The translations under genes were made by a program, and so were the position numbers. A stretch of DNA of 64,000 nucleotides from Panorpa germanica (lineage: Eukaryota > Arthropoda > Insecta > Mecoptera > Panorpidae). The notes beneath the pieces were generated by a model. That model was given only the letters and a program-made list of their open reading frames with translations, was not told the origin of the DNA and did no database searches. Of the stretch, positions 11,155 to 23,097 are shown in pieces. Positions within the stretch are counted from its first letter, which is position 1. Each line of letters begins with the position of its first letter. The stretch spans positions 3,348,001 to 3,412,000 of the forward strand of contig OY783208.1 of NCBI GenBank assembly GCA_963678705.1, written 5' to 3'.

Positions 11155-11519
11155 ACAGTAAAATTATGTGAGAATTCGAGATTATTTGTTTTTCTTTTAA
11201 TCCGTAGAAAACGAGGGCTAATTTTTAGATAGGGCTCACATAATATAAAGGTTTGAATCCCTTGAAAGTTTACCACGTTAAATAAGTTGCATATTTTTCA
11301 GGGGTTTTATAAAACTACATAAATTGAACATGTGCACACATTTTATTAATATCTACCATCAAATATTACATACATTCATACAAATTATTATTGTGGAACA
11401 CTAAGTCAAGTATTACGTAAAGCACTTGATAGAGATATAGATATTTAAAGTTTTAAATGTTTGTTGTGTCGATTACTTTTTAACCCAACTTTGCCGTCAA
11501 TCGATTTGTAGACTACTAA
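11155..11519. other. Intergenic, no gene seen
   Basis: The first bases may be the degraded continuation of the retrotransposon fragment interrupted by the MITE. The rest is AT-rich and unassigned, up to the LTR at 11520. Confidence 0.4.
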
Positions 11520-12073
11520 TGGTTAATTTTAGAACACACATTTTGCTCCTTTAAGCAGCAAAATGTTGCCAAACTTATTTATTTCAATATATTTGTCAAA
11601 TTACAAATTATTTATTGTTTTGTGACAAATTCATTTATATTTGCGCCACCAGAGATCTCTTTTATCAACCAGATTACAGCTGGTCACAATCCCTTCCCCT
11701 TTTGCTGGCCTATATAAGTGACTGCGCTGTTATCAGTGCTGCTCTTTACGTTCTTTGCTCTTACTCTTCGTTCTTACAGTCCTTATAGTCTCTTTACTAT
11801 TACGACTCTTTACTAGCAGCTCTTTACTAGACTAAGCTGCTCTTACTACTTGTCACTTTGTCATTATCTATATTTAGTTATATTTATTATTAGTTATATT
11901 TTAAGTGTTAATTATTGTTATTATTATTCAAAACTTGTGATTTAAATTAGATCCAATAAACAAGTGAATCGTTATATAAAATATAAGTGAAGATCTTTAA
12001 TTTCCTGTGTTTGCACCTCAAGAATTGTCAACCAAGCGTAGTGCTGAAAATACGCACGATCTGCTTATTAACA
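11520..12073 (+). repeat. 5' LTR
   Basis: 554 bp, TG...CA ends. It has a core promoter near 11711 and AATAAA near 11954. It is shorter than the 3' LTR because the latter has an expanded CTCTTTAC/ATTTTATTAGTCGC tract. Confidence 0.8.
11711..11737 (+). promoter_or_regulatory. LTR core promoter: TATA box and initiator
   Basis: TATATAAG at 11711 is followed, with the initiator A at 11735, by TATCAGT, matching the arthropod initiator TCAGT. The same arrangement recurs in the 3' LTR at about 16147-16175, so both LTRs could drive transcription. Confidence 0.65.
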
Positions 12074-14395
12074 TTTGATCCGTTCGAGCCGGATACCGGA
12101 TTTTGGAGTTGAAAATTAATCCTAAACCAGCGCATCAGTAGATAAGGTTTCAGCAGAACATCCATCTACATTTAGTCCTGATCGAGTCGGATGCTGGATT
12201 TAAATCATCTTACAATTGATCGAAGACCAGCGCATCATCCAACGCAATATCTTCAGGACAAGCATCTACATCAGGTCCTTCGAGCTAAAAAGCGGATCTG
12301 AAGATCACTTCATCAGAGCCGCACCGCACCTGTTCTTGCCGAAACTGATCCACGAAATTCTTGACAATCTTGTACAGAAGATATTCACCCAGATGTCCAC
12401 CTCATCACTCAAGGAGCACCACTAAGTCTTCATCAGCAACGATGCTAGATTCAGATCACCCCTGAGCACATCCACGCTGCAATTTGACTTCTTTGGTAAA
12501 TAGTTCTTTCCTTCTTTCTAAATACTTTTCTATTAATGTTGCATCTGCATCAAATAAGAAGCATTTTCACAGTATTCACTTTAATCTCGCGCACTTAATT
12601 ATTTCTTTAATTAGACTATTGATTTTGACTATTTTTGTAACTTTGTATAGTAGCCCGATACAATCTGTGATTGTATTCGTATTTTGTGAATGGCACTCCT
12701 TAGAATAATTAATGGCCTCTTTGCGTCTAATTCTAAATCATTCACAATCCACAAGTAAGCATTTCTCAAAATATAGATCTTCTAATACTGCATCTTATGT
12801 CCACCGGCGACAGATCGTTTAGATTTTACTATTTTTGGATGCATACTACCTTAACACTGTACGTCATTTTTAATGCGATCAGTTTTTCACCGCTGAAGTT
12901 TAATATTTCTACGAACCAGTCACCCCTGCAAGTAAAATATTCATACGACCAGCTCCGATGATTACGTCATCAATCCACATCACATTATATTACTGTAACT
13001 TAAATATCTTTTACCGCTGTAAAATATTCATAGTACCAGTAATTCACCCGCTTAAGTATTATATCTGCACATGTAGATTGTAATCTATGCGCGAACATCC
13101 ACACACAAATTATTGCATCTTCAATGGATTGTAATAATTGCTCAAATATACACACTATTTGTAGCACACAAATCTACAAATACACATCGGTATTTGCTAC
13201 AAAGAGCATTCAAGCTACGATAATTACGTTATCACCCACAATAGTTAGAACACGTCTAGCTACAAGCATAAAAATACCATTTATTTTATGTCAAGACATT
13301 CATCACGTGAATTAAAATCAGTAATCCATACTCACTTTACACATACACATTTTAGCAGTAAGTAAGACAACCTACTGTCAAGTGTCATATCTCCATATGA
13401 TTTACTTATGAGCATAAATACGAGCACCATTTGCATTACATAAAATAGCATATACAATTATTCAGTTTTAGATTTTAATATTAAATTAATTACGTTATTT
13501 TAATTGTTCAAGTTTATTCATAATTGTAACTTCGCTAATCTATTCACCAATAGAATTTATGTAAACAAAGCCCACATCTACAAACATTTTACAAAATCAT
13601 TATTTGTACAATAGCTATAAGAATTCTTTTCAAAATTAACTAAATCATTGTAAACACTCGGTAACCTTGGTTCTAATTTGAAAATAATAGTTCTTTTATA
13701 CTGCTAATCTTAACGATTGTTCAATTTTGATTTATTTGTTTCAAAATTACTTTATTTTTATCAGTTAAACTAATTATAATTTGTTCAAGTACTCAGCAAA
13801 TAGATTTTGTAAAGATTGTAATAACATTTTGGTAATTTATATTTTGGATTTTACTTTATTAATTCATCAACAAATCAATTGAACTTGTTTTCCAAACAAT
13901 TGATTATCTTCGTTCTACTATTCAACATTCAGTTTACTTTCATTAGTTAGAAACATTTTTATAATATTTAATTGTTACATTTTCAAATAACTTAACCTTT
14001 TGTGTTTGTACAAATGTTATTTTGAATACCGCAATTAAATAATTTATAAATATTACTCAAATCATTTGTTATCATGATCAAAATTAACTGAAAAAGTTAA
14101 TATTTTAACCAATCGTTTACCCGTCATACAGGTTTAGTTTCCACTTGAAACTCGATTGTTAAAATAAATCAAGCGTTCCTAGCTTACTTCAAGTAACAAT
14201 AGATTGAATATTTCCACCGAAATATAGTTTCCTAACTTTGAAATTCTAACACCATGCTTACGTTAAAATATTCGCATCACAAACATAATACCAAATTATT
14301 GTACTTGCAATATCCATTACGTACACTAAGCAACGGTTAAAATAATTATTATTTTAATACTCATTACAAAATTAATTTAGATCACCATCTACATT
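12074..14395 (+). other. Non-coding leader of the LTR element
   Basis: It begins TTTGATCCGTTCGAGCCGGAT, the expected primer-binding and leader position for a BEL-like element. It then runs 2.3 kb without a long open frame; several 60-75 codon frames show no domain. From 13450 on it is very AT-rich. Confidence 0.6.
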
Positions 14396-15707
14396 ATGGA
14401 TTTAAAGCGATTAAATGCTCAGGCTCACTCCCACAAAGCCAACCTACACATTTATTACAAAAGTGTACATAAGATTATCGCTAACAATCTTACATCTCTC
14501 AGCATATCAGAACTTATAGTATGCAAGAGGCATTCTGACCCTCTACTTGAGTCTTTTATTGAGACATGTAACCACATGAAAACTCTATTATGCAATGATC
14601 CACAACGTATTTCGCAAATATGTAAAGAGATCAAAGCATTTAGAATGAAATATTTAACAACTATGTCGATTATTGATATCGTACTTTCATTACCTAATTC
14701 GACATTTGATTTGACATACACCACAAACGTCTGATATCGATTTATCAAATTTCATTATACCAGATTTTAATAGAGACATGCAAACATGGCCTTTATTTAA
14801 AACTCAGTTTGAAAATCTTGTGCACTGTCAAGATATATTTGATGAACCTGATAAACTACGTTTGTTAGAAATCTATCTAACAGACATAGCTCAGACTACA
14901 CTTAAGAATGCAAATCACGGTTTGGAATGTTACTCATCTTTATGGACCTCACTGCTATCAGAATTTGATAAACCTAAGTCAACCACACAAAGTATAAACA
15001 CTTGCAATGCTCAAGCTGTATCTAATTCGGAATTACTACCATCTGTAATCCTACCTAAGGAAACAGACAGTAATAATTTAGACCCACATCATACTTCTGT
15101 AAAGCATGACATGAGTGATCACAAATCCAAACAAAACGTTTTAGATTCTGCATTGATTTCCACATCCAATCACACAAATTCGGAAAAGACAAATGAACGA
15201 AAAATGTTTTCACCCATACATGAGTGCCGTTTGGACATACCATTTACTTTGCCATTAATGAAAGAAGTGACGTATCAAGGAAATTCTTACTTGAATAGAA
15301 TTGTTTTTTCGGAGACGAAAGAGAAAATTATTTATTCTATGGAAACGCCTAGCATCGTGATACAATCTCTCATCAAAGTCATTAGGAAGTCAAGGTCAAT
15401 ACTCGTCTCTTTCATTCTGTCGTTTTACTTTATGTTTTCAAAGCCGTCTGCTTCAAAACATCCCGCTTTCTTAGCAACTTGGGAATCTTACGTTCGAGTC
15501 ACTAAAAGCCATCAGCTAAAAATTCCTTGTAATTCTTTGTATTTACTTGTGAAGATGTTTCTTAAGTTGACCTCTGCAATGTACATTGTTCCCTCTCTAC
15601 ACCCTCGTATATTCTCACCCCTATACACTCTACGTCCCTTCTTTCCGAGACCTTTTACCAAAAAGCAGTCACTTCGCTTACTACAGTCTACGGATATATG
15701 GATCTAG
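14396..15707 (+). pseudogene. Degenerate Gag (DUF1759-like) of the LTR element
   Basis: Two open frames, 14396-14734 (112 codons) and 14778-15707 (309 codons), lie in different phases. The conserved Gag segment, with the motif WPLFKTQFENLVH and then KLRLLEIYL, starts in the second phase shortly before 14778, so a frameshift near 14730 splits one ancestral Gag. The N-terminal frame is helical and basic (MDLKRLNAQAHSHKANLH), as in Gag N-terminal regions. After about codon 110 of the second frame the sequence is no longer recognisable; no zinc knuckle, protease or polymerase motif follows. It would have formed capsid-like particles. It is not a host gene. Confidence 0.65.
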
Positions 15708-15956
15708 CAGTTACTTCATCAGCAAGTTTGTCATCACCATGCAACTTCAACATTACTGATAATATGAAGACTTGGAGACAGAACACCAGATCTTCCACTC
15801 ACATAAGTGCAGAAGCGCACTCTATTAGAATTTATTATATAGTTATAAGTTTTGTATGTAAAATGTTTACTTGTAATTTTATTTTAATGAATTCTTTATT
15901 CACCACATGTTGCCCCAATTCGTTTATATAAATGAATTTCGTCACCGCCGGGAGCA

Positions 15957-16618
15957 TGGTTAATTTTAGAACACACATTTTGCTCCTTTAAGCAGCAAAA
16001 TGTTGCCAAATTTATTTATTCTAACGTATTTGTCAAATTTCAAATTATTTATTGTTTTGTGACAAATTCATTTATATTTGCGCCACCAGAGATCTCTTTT
16101 ATCAACCAGATTACAGCTGGTCACAATCCCTTCCCCTTTTGCTGGCCTATATAAGTGACTGCGCTGTTATCAGTGCTGCTCTTTACATTTTATTAGTCGC
16201 TATTTACGCTCGGCTATTTACGCTCGGCTCTTTACATTTTATTAGTCGCTCTTTACGCTCGGCTCTTTACTATTCTCTTTACATTTTATTAGTCGCTCTT
16301 TACGCTCGTCTCTTTACTATTTATTAGTTGCTTTACTAGCTACTTGGCTCTTTACTAGTATAGCTCTTTACTAGACTAAGATGCTCTTACTACTTGTTAC
16401 TTTGTCATTATCTATATTTAGTTATATTTATTATTAGTTATATTTTAAGTGTTAATTATTATTTATTGTTATTCAAAACTTGTGATTTAAATTAGATCCA
16501 ATAAACAAGTGAATCGTTATATAAAATTTAAGTGAAGATCTTTAATTTCCTGTGCTTGCCCCTCAAGAATTGTCAACCAAGCGTAGTGCTGAAAATACGC
16601 ACGATCTGCTTAGTAACA
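15957..16618 (+). repeat. 3' LTR with expanded internal tract
   Basis: 662 bp. Relative to the 5' LTR it carries an extra series of ATTTTATTAGTCGCTCTTTA/CGCTCGGCTC repeats at about 16186-16330. About 25 bp after its end still resemble the element's own leader (TTTGGTCCTTCAAGGCCAGA against TTTGATCCGTTCGAGCCGGA). Confidence 0.75.
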
Positions 16619-17297
16619 TTTGGTCCTTCAAGGCCAGATACTACTTCTTAACATTCATATTTTGAGGTTAAGTTGTTCCAAACCACAAAGTATGAAGAAC
16701 AATTTATTAAAAACAAACAAATAAAATTTATATAATTACCTTTGCTCCTTAGCACCACTTGTTTTGGGGGAACTAAATCTAGAATCTCTTGTTAAAAAAG
16801 TTATTAACATATGTATATGTGTCAACTTTAGCAAGAGATTCTGAATTAGCCTTTTCAAAGTTGTTTAACTTTATTATTATTACAAATAAATAAAATCTGT
16901 AACCAAATTCTAGATTGTACCACGTGCAATACTTATATTTGTGAAGAAAAAACAATGTTTATTAACTGAAAAATCACTTTGTTATGAGTTTCACATTTTA
17001 TTTTGTTTACTTCAGCCATTTTAACTATATAAATATGTCATCTCTTTTCCAACCTGTTGTAAGAAAGAAATGGCAATATAATGTCGGTGTAGAAGGAAGT
17101 GACATCATAAGTTAAAGTATTTTTTATATATTTTTAGCCCTTTAATCTTTAAATGCCCAAAAACGACTATTTCAATCGTTAATAACTTTTCTAATATAGA
17201 AAATTGAATGAAAATAATTAGTTATTTGTGATTTTTATGGCCAACTTAATCAATATACATTGCAGTTTTATGGAAATTCAGTTATGGTTCACAACCC
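16619..17297. other. Intergenic, no gene seen
   Basis: AT-rich with a small inverted repeat (about 16777-16846: TAGAATCTCTTG ... CAAGAGATTCTG). No exon of the downstream hydroxylase could be recognised. Confidence 0.4.
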
Positions 17298-17720
17298 AAT
17301 TCACGGCTGCAAGTATGTACAGCTTTGACAGTTGCAAACAGAGAGAGAAATAAAAGCTGGTACAGAGATCTGTTTTTAACAAAAGAAATGGTGCGAGTCT
17401 AGGGTGAATAATATAAATGACGTTTTCTATTTTAGCTTCATGACATGACATTACCGACTTTTCATCTCAGCCCAAAACCTTGTATTCACACCTATCAATC
17501 CTGCCTTAAAAGTGATATTTGTTAATAACTCCTTATATATGATAGGAGATATTAGCAATGGGCTTGTGTCCTTTGTCTTAGGTCCTTATTCTGTATGTTA
17601 TTTTCAGCGATGATAAAATTTCATCGCTGAATAATGACGTAACATTACTCTTATGACAGGAATGCATAAGTGTCATATGACGTCACTATTTACTGATGAA
17701 ATTTTATCACCGCTGAAAAT
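17298..17720 (+). repeat. 423-bp block duplicated at 50606-51028
   Basis: It aligns with 50606-51028 without any insertion or deletion and with about three mismatches seen by eye. The block includes the tip of a family A MITE and the left part of a PIF/Harbinger-type MITE, so it was copied as already nested DNA. Confidence 0.9.
17581..17720. mobile_element. PIF/Harbinger-type MITE, right end lost
   Basis: It starts GGTCCTTATTCTGTATG after TTA, and matches the complete copy at 50889-51047 up to CACCGCTGAAAAT, where it is truncated. Confidence 0.75.
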
Positions 17721-17982
17721 TGCTTCCTCACTACATTTGCCAATCTTTACCATCACTGTTAAACAAGAGAAGTGTAAAAGAGATGCATAATTAAACGTCA
17801 AAGCTATAGCAGCTGTTGCGTCGACCAATAATGTTTCAATATAATGTCGTGATATAAAACGAAAAACAATTAACATTACTTCAGAAATATTACGCAGTGA
17901 AACTTTAAATAGATATATCTCCGTCAATTTTTAGATATTTAATAAATTAAAAACGTCAATATACGTTTATTAACAAATATTT

Positions 17983-18977
17983 CAATGTGTCTATTTTCTT
18001 AAATATCTAAGTGTTGACGGAGCACTAGAGATGTCGGCCATATTTATGACGTAACATGTAGTGGGATAGGTCAGTTATTTGTTAATTCGGTCAGTGCTGT
18101 GGTAATGTTTTGTAGCTGTTGGTAGTCCTGTGTATCTAGTATGCAAAGAATAATAAGTTTTCATTTTATTTAATTATGCTAAGGCAGTCATAATATTGAA
18201 ATTTGATTGTTCCTCGAAACAGCTGTAAATAATATTTGATATTTTGATATATAAATGCATATAGCAGAGATTTATGATGTATAAGGTTGGTAACCTGTAA
18301 ACTTGTCAGAGTTCTGTCATGAATATGTTATCTCTTTTACTCTCTGTTGTATAAAAGAGTCTTTTTGCCTTTTTAATAATATAAAGAAAGAGAATGACTT
18401 TTTGAATTGTTAATATCTCCTAACATATAAGGAGTTATCCTTATATGTTAGGAGATATTAATAATTAAAAAAGTCATTTTGTCTCTTTAATTATTAAAGG
18501 GATTCAACGTTGTACACACTCCAAATGCATGTCACATCACAATCCTTGTGTAAGGTTACCAACCTTACAGCTCATAAATCTCTGCTATATGTATTTATAT
18601 ATCAAAATATCAAATATTATTTACAGTTATTTCAAGGAACAATCAAATTTCAATATTATGTCTGCCTTAACAGGGTTAAATAAAGTAAAAACTTATTATT
18701 CTTTGACTTGACTGGATTGTTTTAGTACCAACAGCTACAAAACACTACCACAGCACTGACCTACTCAACAAATAACTGACGTTAAAATGCATTTCATGTC
18801 ATACAAATATGGCCGACCATTTCTAGCGCTAAAACTACAATTCAAACTTTTAATTGCTATATCTCCGTCAACATTTAGATATTTAATAAAATAGACACGC
18901 CAATACACATTTATTAACATCAATTTCAATCAACAATTGAAAAATCGACCACTAAAAAATGAGGACACAAGCCCATT
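17983..18977. repeat. Large palindrome made of two head-to-head family A copies
   Basis: The left arm (about 17983-18433) is a + copy and the right arm (18438 to about 18905, with the family end to 18977) a - copy. They meet at a near-perfect 23-bp stem, TAATATCTCCTAACATATAA and on, with a 4-base loop at 18434-18437. The arms are not identical: the left carries a variant middle also seen at 9490-9590, so this is a fusion of two insertions and not a simple inversion duplication. Confidence 0.8.
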
Positions 18978-19059
18978 GAACATTTGAGGTTCTAGTAACC
19001 CACTTTATCTAGATATAGTACACTTTTATAGAAATTAAGACATAAAACACAATCCCACT
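18978..19059 (+). mobile_element. Family A right-end fragment
   Basis: GAACATTTGAGGTTCTAGTA through a decayed terminal repeat (AACACAATCCCACTT), directly joined to the palindrome and ending about 50 bp before the hydroxylase exon. Confidence 0.7.
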
Positions 19060-19111
19060 TCTGTTTTAGTTGATGTGTTCAGCCACATTATAAATAGATA
19101 TTTTTTTTCAG

Positions 19112-19327
19112 TTACAGAACGCAAAAGTCATTGCTAGCAAGGACGACATAGTGTCGTTTCGCATCACGAAAACTGCGTGGCTCTTTGGATGGGAGCACCC
19201 AGTGATTAATCAGATCACGCAGAGAGTTGCTGATATGACTGGACTAAATACGAACACTTCGGAGGCCTACCAAGTTGGAAACTACGGGGTGGGGGGCCAT
19301 TACCGCCCACATTATGATTTCGTACAT
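19112..19327 (+). CDS. Prolyl 4-hydroxylase alpha subunit, exon with HxD iron motif
   Basis: The exon has 72 codons in phase 0, bounded by TTTTTTTTCAG and CAT|GTAAGT. It encodes the start of the 2-oxoglutarate dioxygenase domain: SFRITKTAWL, then EAYQVGNYGVGG, then HYRPHYDF, whose H-x-D pair are two of the three iron ligands. The family hydroxylates proline in procollagen-like chains in the ER lumen, using Fe(II), 2-oxoglutarate and ascorbate. The next exons are 20715-20786, 23098-23263 and 25341-25408; all phases join correctly. The N-terminal peptide-binding part is not found in the window, so its exons lie upstream of position 1, were missed in the repeat-rich first 19 kb, or have been lost. 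Which insect paralogue this is cannot be told from these exons. Confidence 0.85.
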
Positions 19328-20714
19328 GTAAGTAGAGCTTAGCTGTCTATAAAAGTATTTCACCTTGTTTTTAAAACATGACAAATATTCGCCTAAACGT
19401 TCGATAAATTCGTTTAAATAAAATAAAGTGAGGTTATGACAGTGACGTGTTTACTATAACACAAATACTTGACAAAAATTGTTAATTGGCTTGTGTCCCA
19501 TGTCTTAATTTCTATAAAGCTAAATTTAAATACTAAATAATTCTAGAAATTGAGTTTAGTTAATTTTATTTAGTATATAAGTTTTGACAGTTCGATTGAA
19601 TGTGGAAGAATTAAAATTGCTGTTTTTAATAACAATTAGTAATAGAAATTGTTTTTACTTCTTTATTTTTGACAAACTGACATTGAACTTCTTTTAAAAA
19701 TAAATCCTACTGCGTTTTGACAGATTGTCACATTTTTGAGGTTAGAATATAATATAGTTTTTTTCTAATTTAGAAACTTTGGACCTTGTAAGGTCAACAA
19801 AGAAAACGTAAATTAAATTCTGAATTAATAATGGTGCATAAAATGACTGCGCATATTCCCTAATACTATACAATTTAAATTAAAAACTATTATTCAAAAG
19901 TTTAGTCTAGTAATGACTTGAACCAAACAATTTGAATCCTAGCTAAACAAGTGTTTCAGTTTTATTGTTAAAGTACGTTCATTTAAAATTTTATGTTCAT
20001 TTCCTTAAATTATATGTTTTGGCTCCTATTTTGGAACTGTTAAACTTGCGTGCGTTACCTTTAGACGATTTTTCAATGGTCTATGTTTTATAAATTAGGC
20101 TATGGAACTTAATTTGCTCTTTACTTAAGGTCGGTCAATAGTTTGGAGTAACTTTTCATAGCCTAATTTAGAAAATATATCAGTTTATCTATATATCTTA
20201 GCTAATATTTGAACCACAATGTTTGAGTTCTAGGTAAGCAAATACTGCGCCTGAAATGATAGCAACATTCATTACAGGGTTTCTAATTTTTTAATGGGCT
20301 TGTGTCCTATGTCTGAGATTTATGAGCTGTAAGGTTGGCAACCTTACACAAGGATTGTGATGTCACATGCATTTGTACGACGTTGAATCCCATTAATAAA
20401 TAAAGAGACATAATGACTTTTTTAATTGTTTATATCTCTTAACATATAACGAGTTATTAAAAAATAATTGAACATTTGAGGTTCTAGTAACTCACTTTAT
20501 CAATATGTAGTACACTTTTATAGAAATTAAAACATAGGGCACAAACCCATTAAAAAATGGCGCGAATCGCAAGAGAGTAGAAGGTTCTCACAGGTCGATA
20601 CTGACAATCCATTTTACTCGGTCAACTAAAATCGCCCCGTGAGAACAAGTTATTTTTAGATCACTTTGTTAGTTTTAGTTCACTGATTCATCATTTGTAT
20701 TTTTTTTACTCTAG
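19328..20714 (+). other. Hydroxylase intron
   Basis: 1387 bp, GT-AG (GTAAGT...CTCTAG). It holds the rearranged family A copy at 20293-20551; the rest is AT-rich without recognised features. Confidence 0.8.
20293..20551. mobile_element. Internally deleted family A MITE with two right-type ends
   Basis: 259 bp. It starts AATGGGCTTGTGTCCTATGTCT, jumps after about 24 bp into the opposite orientation (GAGATTTATGAGCTGTAAGG) and ends GGGCACAAACCCATT. Both tips are the same end of the element, which indicates an inversion-deletion. Confidence 0.8.
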
Positions 20715-20786
20715 GGCGGAGAACTGTCAAACGCCAAAGGAATTTGGGCCGAACTCGGAAACAGAATTGCAACAGTTATATTTTAT
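20715..20786 (+). CDS. Prolyl 4-hydroxylase alpha subunit, middle exon
   Basis: 24 codons, phase 0, between CTCTAG and TAT|GTAAGT. They read GGELSNAKGIWAELGNRIAT and end VIFY, matching the segment between the HxD motif and the SD(C/V)xQGGxTVF strand of the family. It follows the HxD exon and precedes the exon at 23098. Confidence 0.85.
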
Positions 20787-23097
20787 GTAAGTTCAACAGT
20801 TTCTAATCGTAACAGTAAACAAAGAGTTTAAAACGACTTTAAAGGGGGTTTTATACGATCAGTTTTGATTCCGATTCCTATTAATAGTCTGTTTAAGAAA
20901 AGTTGAATATTACTTGTCTGTGTTTCACAATACACATAAGATCCCTGTCTGTCTTGTTGATCCGAGTTGCGATGTCAAAGAGTACTGGTGTTTGACATTA
21001 AGTGTACGTTGTAAATATGGATGACGACTCTCTAATTGCACTAGGTTTAGCTTTGATGCTAAATAAGTCAAGAAGTAAATGGATGAAATCATGGTATCTT
21101 AAGAGAATCTTTATCACATGTGAATTTAATGAAAGAAATTAGATTAAAACCGTGCGACTGACTAAATTTCTTAAAATAATTATTTAGGTTAACTTTTTGT
21201 CTTGAAAGTTATAAAGATGCTGCTACTTTTTTATAAGTTTAATGGCGTTTGTTCTATACTCAAAACTTTTTAAGAATAAATGAGGAGCTGTATCTGGAAT
21301 TATTAAGACTTGTGACTCCTCCAATACAAAAAAGGACACTAACATCAAGGAGGGAATAAATCCCAATGAAAGATTAAGTGCCACATTAAGATTTTCAGCC
21401 AGTGGAAGCACTTACATTACATTATTTCATATTAACTAATCATCACCACTAAAATCATCAAATTCACATTAATTGTTACATTATTTCATTTAAAGCTATT
21501 AGTCTTATCAGTATATTTTGTCTGCCATATTACAGTCATTATTTCAATTGTAATTAAAAATAATGGAGTCTTGTGTTGTAGCAGTTGTTGTCAAAGATAA
21601 TGTTACGGCTGTAATCAGCTGTGACGTCATGTGTATTTTGCATGTGCAGGGACAAACGTATTGACTACGTTGGTCAAATTTTGCAAGTCAAGTCATGAAT
21701 CAACAGTCCTAGTTCTGACTAGCGTCGTTGCTTTAATTGCGGTAATTTCAAACAGTTCGCACAATATCGAATGGAACAGTATGGTCTTCCCATACTCCTT
21801 TGCGATTCCACTGTCAAATTTTTAGTGTTTACACGTACGATAATCGGACTGTTCGTCACAGTGTAACTGGCCACATGTAGTACGTAACACATTTCATTAA
21901 TGTAAAACACAGATTCAAGTAACATCAACTTCTTTATGAACAGACTATTTATCGGAATCGGAACTGATCGGGAAAACCCCCTTGACAACAGCACGACTAA
22001 TCAATTTTGACAATAAGTTTCATCAAAACACTTAATCGTGCTTATAGTTCTTAGTTTACCATTAAGGAGGTACAGGACGTACCGTCAATGCAAAAAGTTT
22101 ATCTCTCGGTAATACGAAATGCAAAATACGAAGTACATGAGGGACGAGCAAATATTGGGACTGTACCTTTGAAAATGAATTTTTAATTCCCTATTAAACT
22201 GCTTTTTGCTTGTTAAAATGATTTTTTATGCATATAATAGTTTAATAAATTAAAAATTACCTATAATTAATATCAAATTTATATTAATTCAATTTAAATA
22301 CAAATTAAATATTTTGAAAAAGGAATAATAAATTTTGCAACGCTGTAAATTTACGAGTGTTGTCGCATGCGTGATTTGGTTCTTTGACCAATAAATTGTT
22401 ATATTTTATATAACATTTATACTGATTTTGAATTTCCCGCTCAAATTGGGATTTGCAACGTTGCCGGCTTATAACCTACATTTACTGTTTCTTAAAGGTT
22501 TTATTTAAATATTTTCGTATATAGGTATCCTTTAGATAATTTTCTTTTTGCAATAGTTACAGAAAAGATTATTTTATATACACCTAGTTTTTGAAAGCCG
22601 TGTCACCATTTTTTTTATAGTTTAAAGTTATATTATGTGGTGAAATTGAGCTAAAAATTATGATTTGTATGGAAAATGACTATTTTTAATCATGTATAAA
22701 AAGAAAACTAGGAACCCTAGGTCTCTAAAATTTTGAGACAGCATGTATTTTAACTATTTGTATCGACCCTCCAAATTTTACAACGTTTTCATCATTTACG
22801 TTTACGTCCTATACCTCCTTAAGCTTATTCAAAAGAGTGTTATATTATTTTTCATACCTCTTGTACTTTTCTTGCATAGCGTGCTTTAATATTAAAACAA
22901 GAAAGCAAGTATTACAGCCGATGACAAACAATGACGTCAGAATCTGGCGATGTATTTTTAGATAGCTACATTTATGTCAGTTAGAGCATAGTTACATCCA
23001 GTTTAACTTTTTAAATTAAAAGAAAAGCACCAAATAGGAACCAATTAACAAGAATTGCATAAAGTCGTAATTAACATTGAATTTCTGTATTAATTAG
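20787..23097 (+). other. Hydroxylase intron
   Basis: 2311 bp, GT-AG (GTAAGT...AATTAG). It contains the 753-bp TTAA MITE (22066-22818). Outside it I see no exon, RNA gene or recognisable repeat. Confidence 0.8.
22066..22818. mobile_element. TTAA-flanked MITE, copy 2 (753 bp)
   Basis: GGAGGTACAGGACGTACCGT at the left and ACGTCCTATACCTCC at the right, flanked by TTAA at 22062-22065 and 22819-22822. Inverted relative to copy 1 at 10398-11150, same length to the base, with scattered substitutions. Confidence 0.9.

Larger units (their letters stand above)
11520..16618 (+). mobile_element. Non-autonomous LTR retrotransposon, probably BEL/Pao-derived
   Basis: Two direct repeats (11520-12073 and 15957-16618) starting TGGTTAATTTTAGAACACAC bound an internal region of 3.9 kb. 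The internal part has a remnant of a Gag with a DUF1759-like segment but no protease, reverse transcriptase or integrase. A purine-rich GCCGGGAGCA tract directly precedes the 3' repeat, as expected for a polypurine tract. Lack of pol with long non-coding internal DNA fits a LARD-like element moved in trans. No clear target-site duplication was found. The BEL/Pao assignment rests on the DUF1759-type Gag and the leader sequence, so it is moderate. Confidence 0.75.

Noticed and set aside
14778..15707. 309-codon frame considered as a host gene
   Set aside because: It lies between two LTRs and carries the DUF1759-type Gag motif, so it belongs to the retrotransposon.
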